A stretch of DNA of 64,000 nt from Acanthacorydalis orientalis (Eukaryota > Arthropoda > Insecta > Megaloptera > Corydalidae), in contig CM068317.1 of assembly GCA_034766995.1 (NCBI GenBank), forward strand, positions 33,830,001-33,894,000, written 5' to 3'. Below, piece after piece: positions 12,196 through 25,300 of the stretch (within the stretch, counting starts at the first letter, position 1; every line of letters begins with the position of its first letter). A program made the position numbers and the translations under genes. Under the pieces are notes generated by a model. The model was not told the DNA's origin. It ran no database searches and saw only the letters and a program-made list of their open reading frames with translations.

Positions 12196-15100
12196 GTAAG
12201 ATTTTCCTCACATGTTTTATATAATACATTCGCATGTAAGGTTTTAATTAATTATAGAATATATTATTGATGTTAATCACAGTAATCAAAAACCATATCA
12301 TTAAATGTTTAGCTAACTTGTAGATTTGTTTAAATATTGCTCATTAATCTGCAGTCGATAATCGTTTAATCGGCGTGTGTGAAATGTTTAATAAAGTAGC
12401 GTTAAATTAGAATGTGTTTTTTAATTAATTTTTGCTAATTTATTTTATTCGATTTGCATTCAGTGGGTTCATCACATACGCCGACAGTTTATTTTTTTAT
12501 TTATTCAAGTTGTACATAAATATTCATTTTTAGTTACGAATAAATTTATTAGAGTTTAAATTAATTGTCGTTTTTATAAAATTTTTGTACAGGTGGCCAT
12601 AATGTTTTATTTACTTTGAAAATTTATGCAGCATTTAATCTTTTTTCTTCTGTTTTCAAGTTAATTAACCAGACCGTATGTAATGAAAGCAATTATATTT
12701 ACTATTCAGCAATAAAATGTTACTAGTGTTTAGATCTACAAATAGCCATAATCATATTTTAGATACGTGTAAAATTTGAATCATCTAATAGATTCAGTCT
12801 TATATATTAATTTTGATTCATTTACATCGATGCATGTTAACTCATGAATGAATATTGAACAATAAATATGTAATTTTTTCGATCTTTATACACAGCATTA
12901 AAAGTTCTGATAATCGTTATAGATCGACTTATATAGTAACTTACAACAAAAACACAAGCATATTTTTGAATTGATATCTTCCCAATTCATAACTGTTTGT
13001 TATATTAAAGACATTCGATGTTAAAAAAAGCTATAGATTACTGTTAGAGGGTAGTGTCCTTTACGAATATAGTTATATGTAAGGTACCAGTCTAGATGTA
13101 ATTTATTTGAGAAAATCTATAAAATGAAAAAAGTTTGCCTATAGAGTTAGAATTATATAAAAAAGAAACTGGTACTGAAGAGCGTTGAAAATTGACTGAA
13201 GTACCTATTTCTTAGATAATTTTCAAGCAAATCAACACATGTTTATTATCTTATCTGTAAATGTTTATGAACTGAACACTGAAACAATCGATAATGCCAT
13301 TTTATCGCACATAATTCTACTATCAAATTAAAAAAGAAACGAATAATTTATGTACGCTTTAATAAGATGTTACAAACCGTAATGTATCATTTTCACATAG
13401 TTATAATTATAAAAAATATATAAAATATCGTTTTAAAACTATTAACATGAATAAAATCTGCAAGAAATAACTGGATTCGAAATAAGTAAAATTATTTAGT
13501 GATTTATTACAAACCTTGTTAATTCATTATAATCTTTCATACTTCTATGACAAAAGTAAATATTTTTTTTTATTTAATCTCACTGATAGATTTAACTATC
13601 AATTTAAGATTGTTTTTCCCTTGAATTTATAATATAAACACTGAATGTAGAGTATTGTATAACTTCCAATAAAATAAATCATTTTGTACATGCTGTTGTG
13701 ATATTTTCAACAAATGTGAAAACAAATTTTAAAAATGAAAATTTCAAACATAGTACAACAAAAAAACATACACATTTATTTCTTCAGACAAAACGAATTT
13801 TTATTGAAAGTGTTTTATAATATGGGAACAAAGTAACATTCTTACAAGAAAATGGTAGCAACATTTAATAAAATTCCTTGTACAACCTCAGATACTAATC
13901 AACAATTTAATTACTCATCCAACCCGCATGCAAATTACCCGATTTTATTTTATATATATATGTACACGAATTCCTGTGGTCATACATATTTGCTATTTAT
14001 ATCCTTCACCAGAAGTATTGTGAATATAAATTGGATTAGAAATTCTGAATAACAATCATGAAAATGTACAATGATGTAAGACATGTCTGAATATATATTC
14101 GTATGAGTACGTGTATATATATATATATATAAAAGTATGTGTATGTGCAATGAGAATTGTAGGATTAGTGGTTGGTAGGTGACGAAATGGATCAACCACA
14201 ATATATGATATCTATGTAATGCGGTATGGGAGTCTATACAATGAGGTGCCAAGCTTTGATTCATTACTTCTAATCTTGTTTACACGATCTGAAATTTAGT
14301 TATTCAAATACTTTCAAATGCATGTAACATTAGTACAAAATGGATGTTATTTATAAAAATTATCTATACAGTGTATTTATCATTATACAGTGTATTTATA
14401 TTTATCAATTCGTTGAAAAATCATTTGTAAGTTAGTAACTATTTACAATATTTATATATAAATTAACAAAGAACAAAATTATTTTATTAATTGATAATTG
14501 TCTGATCTAATAATACGTTAATATCCATTTTAATGATAATACAATCATATTCAGAGTGCAGGAATAAAATATTAGAAAATTATATTTTCTGTTATTAATA
14601 CTCACTAATATGTATAATCTAGTAATATCTAAACATCCGATACCGAACATCTTTCTAAAGAAAGTTTTGTTGTGCGTGGGTTCAATGCAGAAAATGAATT
14701 TACTAGTAACACAGTGTGGCACAGTACGGTGCCAAACTATATTATCTACAATTTTTAACATTGAATATATGGCTGTATTCAAAGTGGAATATCTTTATAA
14801 GATATAAAAATGCATTTATGAACACATTATTCAAATGTTATTCGGACATGTGTTCAATTAATGAAATTCTAGAATATTTTCTCTTTTTATTCACTGAATG
14901 TATATTAACTGGATATCGCTGTCTTTTGTACAGCATTGTCTCGTTTTGTTTAGTTTGTTTTTTATTATAAAACCTTCTCAATTTTTTTTTAAAAAATTTA
15001 CATAAACATCAAAATCTGAATCTCTGTGCTGATGTCGCCTGAAATGTGTACATTATTGACAAGTACTTCATCAAAATATTTGTTTATATATTTAGTTCAA

Positions 15101-16553
15101 AGCACTGTAAAAATTTTGTTAATTTTTATTAAATAATTTTAAACATATTACTTATTCCTTTTTATTGTAATTATTCATAAATTATTTTAATTTAAATTGC
15201 TTCTTGGCAATTGCTTGAATCGTTTTTTAATGTTACATTCATGTTATAAATTTAAACAATGTTGTCAAGATATTTAATCGCTAATACTAAATTATAGAAC
15301 GTTAATGTTTGCTATAAAAGTTAATATATCTATACTTAAAGATGAGTATAAAGTATTATTAATGTATCTATAAATAAAAAATAATATCTTATATTTCAAA
15401 CTGCCAATTGATGTAATGTCTAAAAACATATAACTTCCTTACAACTGAACAATCATATTCGATTAAATTCTTTTACAACTAAACATTGTAATAAATAAAA
15501 ATACTTGTAAAAGTTTACAAATATTTTTTTTATACGAGAAACAAGACTAAACGATTCAAACGAAACTATTCACAATCTGTACATAGACGGACATCCACCT
15601 ACGTATGGATATAAAAATTGCAAAATAATGATTTATTTACATTGTAGGCGGGCTAGTTACTCCTTTATCTCGTATCCACCATTACACTTATCATTTTTTC
15701 AGCTCTGTTTCGCGGATACGATTACTCGATTTATTTTAGTGGTATTTTTACATACTTCTTTACTTATAAATTATTCAATAAATGAATAGGACAACATTTC
15801 ATACTTCAGGCCAATCTAATTATACGTTTTAATTAATTCGCGTAATGATACTGAAAATTCACTGTAATAATTTCGAAAGTTTGATAATAAATTTTTTGCG
15901 TGGAAAAAAAACTATAACCGGAACAAATTGTTAATTTATTCACGTTTATGAAAAATTATTTATAGCGCTTTTATGTATAATTATTTCAATGAAAATTTAT
16001 ACATGTTTATACGTCAGTAGTATTTATATTCCCATTTTCAGTCTGAAACAGGTGTGACACGACATTAATATATTTCCGTTTTTATGTTGTAAAAAATAGC
16101 GATACAACTATTATGGGAAAACAATGTGTGCGGTTATAAATATAGCGTATCATTTATTTACTCCTTTAATGGGTACATCCATTCTGTTTTTAACACGTAC
16201 ACAAGTGCACTCTATGCTGGGGAAAATATAACGGGTGTGAAGATTTAATAGAACTTTTAAAATGTATTAAAACAAAAAATTAACGACAGGTAACAGTCAA
16301 ATTCTTTAAAGAAATTTCTAATAGTTTTTTATTACATATTTCCAATCGTTTACATTATTGTTAAAAGGATAATAATATATGCTCCTGATTGTTTTTGTGC
16401 ACTCTTTAGTTTTTTGCACGATATAAAGGATTTAATGTTGTTTAATGTATATTAATTTTCCGTTACGAGAAAATTAACATATAACTTAAACATATAACTT
16501 TTTGGTTAGATATAACATTTATAAATATTGTTTGTTTATTATATAAATTAAAA

Positions 16554-16595
<42 letters not shown>

Positions 16596-16683
16596 CTTTC
16601 TAACTTAATTACCTTAAAGGAAATTACTATAGCTAATAGTACCAAATGTGTGATATTTGTATTAATTTCATTTTTCCTTAAAG
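12196..16683. other. AT-rich interval, probable intron if the 12141 exon is real
   Basis: I found no coding exon between 12196 and the acceptor at 16682-16683. Open frames near 13852-14264 and 14507-14970 have random composition and overlap on both strands. A short TA tract lies at 14114-14130 and a longer one at 16557-16593, only about 90 bases upstream of the acceptor. The stretch 15560-16250 is somewhat less AT-rich than average. Confidence 0.5.
16557..16593. repeat. (TA)n microsatellite
   Basis: Pure TA tract of about 37 bases, about 90 bases upstream of the PH exon acceptor. Confidence 0.9.
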
Positions 16684-17202
16684 GTGAACTTTTACACTGG
16701 GATGAATCAGAAGGCATATGGAGAAGAAAACGAGTAATAGTACGTGGCGGAGCTTTACACGTGCCCGGACACGTACATGTAGCGTTACGACGTCTTCATC
16801 TAAGACCCGGAGACAGAGCACGTTCGTTCGCTCTGTACGATACTGCATGTGATTCGAGGCCCATTGCGGTTTTTCAGGTCAGTATTTTATTGATTTACTA
16901 ACATTGTTTCAGAGATAATATAATTATCCTACTTTTTCTTACCACCGACACTTAATATCGCTTTCAAAACTTTTAAGTAAGAGTGCAGAAATATAATATC
17001 TAGAAATGGATTTCTATTTTATTATTCATTTTTATTGAGCTTTTTTAATTGTTTTTTTTTTAAAAAAAAAAGACAGATTTAACAGTTTGTAAGAAATTTT
17101 AAATTATGCATATATTTGTTATTTTCTTCTAATATTTCTGTTTTATTTGAATAAACAACAAAATTAAAACACAATACACCTCATTAAAAATACATTACTA
17201 TT

Positions 17203-17233
<31 letters not shown>

Positions 17234-17246
17234 GGTACTCGTATAC

Positions 17247-17294
<48 letters not shown>

Positions 17295-18686
17295 AAAAAA
17301 TTCTTGTAATATTTTCATATCTGAAGATTTATTATAGATATCAGTTATTAAAATAAAAAAAATAATATTCACAATTATACTTTAATGCAGTAGCTAAATT
17401 CACTTTCATTGATGAATTAGCACTTGAATTATCACAAAAGGATTTGGGAGCAGTGCAATTGACGAAAATGCCAACACCCACAGACAGACCGAATTAATTT
17501 GATTGTACTGACTTAGAAAGTCGTTACTAATAATTATATTTTAGCACTATGGCTAAATTCACTTGTACTATGCTATTTTTTTCGCCATTTTCTATTTTTT
17601 TATTGTAGGAATTTATTTAAAAAAAATATCATTTTATTATCTTGATGTAAAATTCATCATTTCTTAAAATACCAGAAAACAGTAGGAAAAACCGTAAAAA
17701 ATGGATTCGTGACTTAAAAATAATTATTTTTAGACATATAGACGTTTTAATCGATTTTTTAACTGCATATAATTTTTTTTTGTTGTAAATCTAAATGATT
17801 TAGGTGATTAATATAAAGACTCATATAAAGTTTTAACAGTTCATTGGTATTTAATTCATATCGAGTTGTGTTTTCTATTAAAACAATGAACGATTTTTAT
17901 TTTTGAATCCATAACATGTTTCAACTAAATCCACGTTATGTACTTTTAACGATTTGTTTTCTACGGATTTTGTTTTCAAAACAACATCTTTAATGGATTA
18001 ATCAAGCCAATATAAATAAATTACATGCAATACAACCATGAAGCTAAAATTTTATGAATGCTTGTAGACAGAAAATTCCTACTTCATATCTCATCAAGTA
18101 CATTCAATTAACATCTACATTCCAACCGTCTTTAGCTGATTCTTATGACGATAAATCTTCACCGCACACCGACTTTATAAATTGTAAACGAGCTCGCATT
18201 ATTATAATAAATATTTTTATTTGACGTTATACACGCAGTACCGGAATAATTTTACATAAACAATACATGTGTGTGTGTTATGTGGAGATAAACACGTTAA
18301 GGATTTGCGTTCTCCCACGCGCTCTTTTAAAATTCAGCATACTTCAACGAATGATTATGATATTCATAGTCTCATCTCATTTGTCCTTGTTTATTTCTCG
18401 ATAATTTTTACACTAGCCATATGTAGTGTGAGTTGAATGTACAATATTTGCAGTACACAAAACTCGTATCATATATACAGTGTAAATATTTATTTCGTCG
18501 TTTGTTTGACATGTTAACATCATGTGTATATTAACGTACGTTTTCGAGTGCTATTTAAGATTGTACTCGAAATAAAAGCTCTTATGGCGTATTTGGTCGA
18601 TTAATATGCGCTGTTGAACATGACGAGAAGAGGTTCGTAGACGTGGGACTGAACGACGATGAATGAAGATATAAGATTGTAATAGA

Positions 18687-18754
<68 letters not shown>

Positions 18755-21700
18755 GATTGTAAATAAAACTGGATATGAAATATAGTCTTTAACAAAAAAG
18801 TACTGTTTAAATTAATCAACAAATTCAAATGTAGTATCCATCATTTAATTTTGCACTTAAAGTATACTTCCTGTACATGAGATTAATCTTCGATTTAAAT
18901 TAATATCATTTACTGATTGTTAACAATTGAAACGGAAACATGTGTTGTTTTTTTTCATCTAAACGGTACAACAAACAGTATATCATAGATTTTTTTATAT
19001 AAATTGCCTATATTTCCACTTTTCTAACTATTCCACCAATTTACAAATCCGGAGATTCAAAAAAATTAGAACGAAAAGAGTTAATAACTAATTCCTACGA
19101 AATAATTAGTCATTTAACATAAGCTGCATTAGTAAGAAGTTTTATTTCCATCTATTCGGTATTTTAGAATTTCGTTTTAAAATCACATAAAATAATTTCA
19201 TACAGTTTTTTTTTTGAAAAATCTTCATTCCTATATAAAAATCAACTACCCACAAAAAAATTGAAGTATTTGTATATAATTAAATTTAAAAAACTTAAAA
19301 AATTGGAAAATGCAAGTGCAAATAATCAAGGATACTGATTTATGAAACCAGTTTGAAAAAATACAATACAACTTCAAATCATAGAAAAAAACACATGTAA
19401 CAAAATGTAAATATGTTTGCTATTTATAAGATACATGTATTAAAATACACCGAAACCTGTACAAAATAATTACATAAAAATTATGAAACGTATATCGTAC
19501 ATGTTAGAAGGTGATAAAGATTAATATATTTAACACTTTCATTTTATAATTCGGTAAAAGTATAAAAAATTAAATCATAAAATGTGCTTAACATACATAT
19601 TGAATCATAGGTTATTCTCCTTCGTGTAATATGTTTTTATAATTCAAATTTATTATTAAGGAAACCATTTTACACGACTTAGTTATTTTCGGTAACATGG
19701 AAATATTTTTAAAAACGTAATTCCTTAGGAAAAAAGATCAGGAATTAACCTGTTCATTAGAGGTGAATATTTAAATAATTTCCTTTTTTACAATAACATT
19801 GAAATAAAATAAAAAAAGTCCATCCAATCAAAAGTACGGCTTGAGTATGTTTAACTTATCAAACATGTCATTATTAATTTAGAAAAAAAGTTTTTTTTAA
19901 TCAGTATACTCTTTTATAATTGACTTCTATGAAACGTAAAGATCACTCGATGATATATTCACTTAATGAAAATAAACAGTTAGATCAAATAGGTAATAAC
20001 TGAATTTTTAAAATGTATTTTTTTATTTCGCAATTCTGTTATGTAAATTTAAAATCGGTTATTCAAATTATTGTTAAAATGTTTTAATGTTTTAATTGGT
20101 ATGAAAATATAACAATTTAAGATTTTTTTGTATTTATTAAGAATCTGTACAACTGAAAGTCATAAGTAAAATTAGTAAGTACATAATTTCTAATAATATA
20201 ATTACTCATATACTATTGTATAATGTTCCGTTAATAATCATATTTTGATAATAAAAATATTTATGAGGATAATTCAGATCCAGTGACAGTAGTTTTATTC
20301 ATTACTAAAGTGTCAACTATCACAAATTTTCTGAAAGTAAGTATTAACCATTTGCACTCACAAGGCAAGCTGTACTGCCCATGCATTTAAAAGCGTTCTA
20401 CTCCTACGACTAGTGTCACGGTCCACATTTAATCATTTACAGATAAAAGCTTTGATAAGTGTTCGTCCGTCAATGTCATCGATTATTTATACTTTTCTAT
20501 GTTTATCATACTCTTATCCTAATTCGTAGTATACAAACTTCTGATCTGCAGTGTTTTTTGTACCTTTATAGCGTCTGTACTGCTTTATAGAAGAAGTAAA
20601 TTACTAATCCAGTTTCTGTTGTTTCTTGTTATTATCGTGGAAGGATAAATGGGTAATTACTATGATTAGAACCTGGGATGTTGCATTGATATAAAATATA
20701 AAAAGAGTTTTCCATTATTTACTTTAAACAAATTCATATAAATAATAAAATAAAATACAATATTTCCATTAAACTATGTTAACGTGTGTATGATTATGTT
20801 TGGTTAATAAAAATTTAAAGTTTGAAAAAAAGTCGTATAATCTAACAAATTGCCAAACTTTTTTCATGGTCATTGCGTAACTCAGAAATCTAAAAAAAAC
20901 ACCTTGACATTGACTACCAACGTATAGCGTAATTGTTCGGAGGAAAAGGTTAAAAAATGTAACAATCTATTGTGTAAAATTAGTTTATTCTAAACTTTTG
21001 TTCCGTTAATGAACAAGATTTATTATCATTACTTTTAGAGTTCTTAGTTTTCTTTTTGTACGTGCGATCAGTTTTATCTATGTAAAATATATAAACTATT
21101 ATTTAACGAACTTTCTTTCATGCTGAATATCCATTGAACGATCTAAATAGGAAGACTAGTGTTGCAAGCAGTCTTATTTTACTTCCATTCCAGTTACTTT
21201 AACAATACAGTTAGGCTGTCAAGATATTCAAAATGAAAGGATAATCACTAATACTGTTTTTTTTAAAAAAAAAATATACATCTCTTCTCATACAGTCTTT
21301 TATTTTAGAATAGAATCTTAAAAAGTGAACGTATATATTAGCTGATAGAAAAATAATTGCGTTTTTTGTTTTTTGAATCCTAACGTTAATTTTTTCTAAT
21401 TTAAGTGTTATTTCATCGTGTTCATGTCAATATCATTTTAAAGTGTATTTTTCGGTCTATATTTTGATAGTATCGACTTTGGTTTTATTATTAATTTTGC
21501 TTCAAATTGAACTATTGAATTAAAGATGGAAAAGAAGCAAACAGAACATTTTTCTTATGTGAATTCAAAACGGGTGGTAAAGCAGCAGAAACTGTTCGTA
21601 AACTAAACGATGCTTTTGGTGTATATACTTTTAAGGAACGTACGATACAATTCCAAAAATTTCGTGCTCGGAACGTGAGCCTCGAAGATGAAGAAGGTCG

Positions 21701-22260
21701 CGGGCGTCGTTCTTTAGTTCATAACGGCCAACTGAAGGCGTTAGTTGAATCAAAACCACGCACAACAATTCGAAAACTTGTACAAAAGTTAGGTGTTAAT
21801 CATCAAACAATTCGGGACCGCTTAAAACAGCTACGAAAATCAAAAAAGAGAAAAATGTACATGATAGAAGGTCTTAATCCGTAATTATTTTTTTATCGAC
21901 CTAATAGTAGTTTTATTTTTATAAATTTCAATAAATGGTTATTTTTTCACAATAATAAGTTATACAAAGAAAATAAATCAAAATATCAAAAATAATAAAT
22001 GATTAAAAGATCAATTAATAAACAAAAAAGTATTGAGTTAATTCTTCGCCAGTACTCGTAGTATAATTAATTCATTTTTGTATTATATTAAAACGTATGC
22101 TAGAAAATTATTTTTATAGCATTGTAATAAAACGTTGTAAAGTACGTTCTGCATAGAAGTTTTATTGCAATATTATGCCTTTCGTTTATTCGAACATTAA
22201 ATCCCAGTCGAAGGTTAAACTCTTCAAGCTTCCAACAATGTGTTTTTATTGAAAAAGTTT

Positions 22261-22300
<40 letters not shown>

Positions 22301-25300
22301 AAAAGCTCATACTTGAATTCAAACATATTGGAATGTTATTATGTCTCTACATTTTTTATAATAAAAAAGATACTTAAAATAGAAATTAATATGAAATATT
22401 TACAATCTTTCTTCATATCGACTTTTCCTTTGTTAATTATTTGTGCCGCTTAATATAAATTCAAAATTGAAACTAAAAAAAATTCCTAATTACACGCTAC
22501 ATACCATTTTACTGATCCATTTACACGCTCATCGACAACTATTCGATACGCCACATATCTCTCCGTAGACAAATCGATACTTTATCTGTACAGTGCCAAT
22601 ATCTCGATGATAAGAATGGATTGACAACACGAGCCAATGCGCGTATTCACAACATCCACACATTTACGTATAATTTACGTTCACTCTCGTACAAATGTAA
22701 TTAGAATTTATAATTATCAATAATCGACAATAATTATTTGCTCCGGTGATTTGAATATAATCTACTTGTGGGCGGTAATGAACGTGTGGTTTGACGGAGT
22801 CAAAGCAATTGTTGACGCACCCACGTGGTACTTCGGGATGATGATCATCATTGTACATGTCTGTTTTCGTAATAGACAGTGTTGGTGTTGAAATAATTTC
22901 ATAATAAGACAAGAAACTTTACATGTAATCAAATTTACAAGTTTCCGCATCTACGCATATTTACAGTCACGTGATTGAAACCTATATTTTCATTTAGGAA
23001 TACAACACCGCTACATTTTAAATGTTTTAATGACTGAAACATATTTTCATTGGCTTTCGTGTCTTGTTCATTATATGAAATTGTTAACATATCAGTTTGG
23101 TGCAAAAATAATTGCGGTTTTTGCGTATCGACTATAAAGACGCAGATATTAGTTAAAAATTATATTTATTAATCAAAGTAAAGACCATTGGCCTGCATAC
23201 ATTTCTCCCAAAAGTAAAAAAGTTTGTTTATTCCTACAAGATAGAATTCTTGAGTCCTGGAATTAACGAATTCATCGAAACCGCTTTTGAGCTGATGCAT
23301 GATCTTTGAAAACCTTCTCTCGTAGTAAATTACTCAAATATTTAAAAAATTATAATCTGTCGGAGACAGATCTGGAGAATAAGGTGAGTGAGATAAAGGT
23401 TCATAACCCGGTTCATCTAATTTTTTTAACGCGATTTATGAGACGAGTGGTCGGGCATTGCCATGAAAAAGAATGGTCCTCTTCGATTGACTAATGCTGT
23501 AAACGATACAATTTCTGATGCATTTTTTTCAATTTCCTGATAACATTTTTCTGCTGTTATTGTTTCGCCAGGATATAAGAAATTGTAGTGAATAACAAAA
23601 AACGCAATTATTTTTGCACCAACCTAATATATATGAAACATTCAAACTCAACTTTATGACAGAAAAATAATGTATGAAAAGTATTCTTTAAAGAAATATT
23701 TCCAATAATAATAGCCTAAGAAATATTTTTTTGTGAAAAGTTACTCAAAAAGTAAAATTTAAAAATCATAATGCACTTTTTTCTTCTTTCTTGGAAAGTC
23801 TCTTTATAGAAACAGAAAAACTTTCTGAAAAAAAATTTACATCTAGGTTTATTTTCTACTAATATATATATATATATACCTACTACGATATTTATTATTT
23901 CTGCCATCTTATATTTTTTCTGTTTCATAAATTGCTAAATATTGTTCAACAGCATTCGTTTCTTAAATTTCATTTTTTATATAATTTTATACCGGAATTT
24001 CTCAAAAACAATATTGTCAACCACTATAAATTAAGAGTCATATGTAAAATTAAATAATGTTTAAAATATTAAAGAGTTTCAAATCAGAAGCAGGAAAATG
24101 TATGTTAAAATGTTTATGCAAAACTAAATACTTTTGTCTGTGATTTTCTTATATACGAAAACCTAATTTTCCAAAACTAAATTTTCAAGTTATTATTTCA
24201 GTTGTTTTTATATTTTCAAAAATTAACAATTTAAAAAACACTTTTTTAAACAATCCAGTTGTTTAAAAAGCAAATAAATCCAAAGTGATGCATGTTGTAT
24301 TAGTTGGTAATTAATATTAGTTTTTTAAAAAATCTAATAAAATCGTCAAGGTATTCACTTGTATAATATTAGTTCTCCTTTTAATCAGGTTTGTGGTAGT
24401 TACAAAACGTCGTCTTATCTTATGAATCATACAAAACGATAAAAATAGCAAAATTTACATATTTAATGAACGTCTACAGTTTATTTTTACAGTAAACATG
24501 CATGTATTTATGATTACATAAATTTTACTTTTATAGCCTTTCACTAATTGGTAAAAAAGATTAAAATTAGCCGATTGGAATACATAGTATCATCGATGTT
24601 TTTAAAGTATTACGAGCAAGTATTTGTGTACAGAACGTTTTTTTTTTCACAGTTTGGTTTGTTATTCTAAAATAGAACTTCCTGTTTAAAGTCTAATTTT
24701 AATAGATTGCGAACATCTTGTAAACAAAACTTTCAAATAGAGTGTTTTATAAGAGACATTCATCAATTTTGGATTTTGTCGAAAGTTTATCTCGTTACAA
24801 AACTAATTGCATATTTTATTTTTTGTATTTCTTAGTTAAAAACTTGTACATAAAATATGGTTGTACCATACATCTTCAGGTTTAGTTATGAAATTGAGAT
24901 ATATTGTACAAGTATGATTTGTGATGGAATTTATGTTATGAAATTAGAAAAAAATGTGTTGCATTTTACTATTTTTATACATAATGACAAGTATAAAATA
25001 TATTAAGAATACAATTTTCCTATTTAATATGTAATACATACATTCGATTTAATTACATTTTCTTGCGTAACCATTTTTATATTTCAATAAAATTACTTTT
25101 GTTTATGAAAGTTAGAAAAGCTCAAACATTAGAGACTTGTTTCCTTGTATATTTACAAATATATTAATAACTGTCGATATTTTAAAATAACTCAAACAAT
25201 AAAAAGTGAATAATAACATCAATCAATGTTATTAAAAGTAACCGATATCACATTTGTAATACATAAATAACAAGTAGAACTTCAACATGTGACACATGAA

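Larger units (their letters stand above)
16878..21337 (+). other. First part of the 12.5 kb intron of the PH gene
   Basis: AT-rich intronic DNA with (TA)n tracts at 17206-17234, 17260-17289 and 18689-18751 and an ACAT run near 17241-17260. The segment 18120-18660 is less AT-rich and could hold regulatory DNA. No exon with matching phase was seen. Confidence 0.6.

Noticed and set aside
13852..14970. Several open frames of 65-94 codons on both strands
   Set aside because: Overlapping, random composition, no splice sites or recognisable motifs. Expected by chance in AT-rich DNA of this length.
22664..22950. Minus-strand open frames in the GC-richer intronic block
   Set aside because: Two overlapping frames of similar length and no protein-like pattern; fewer stops are expected simply from higher GC.
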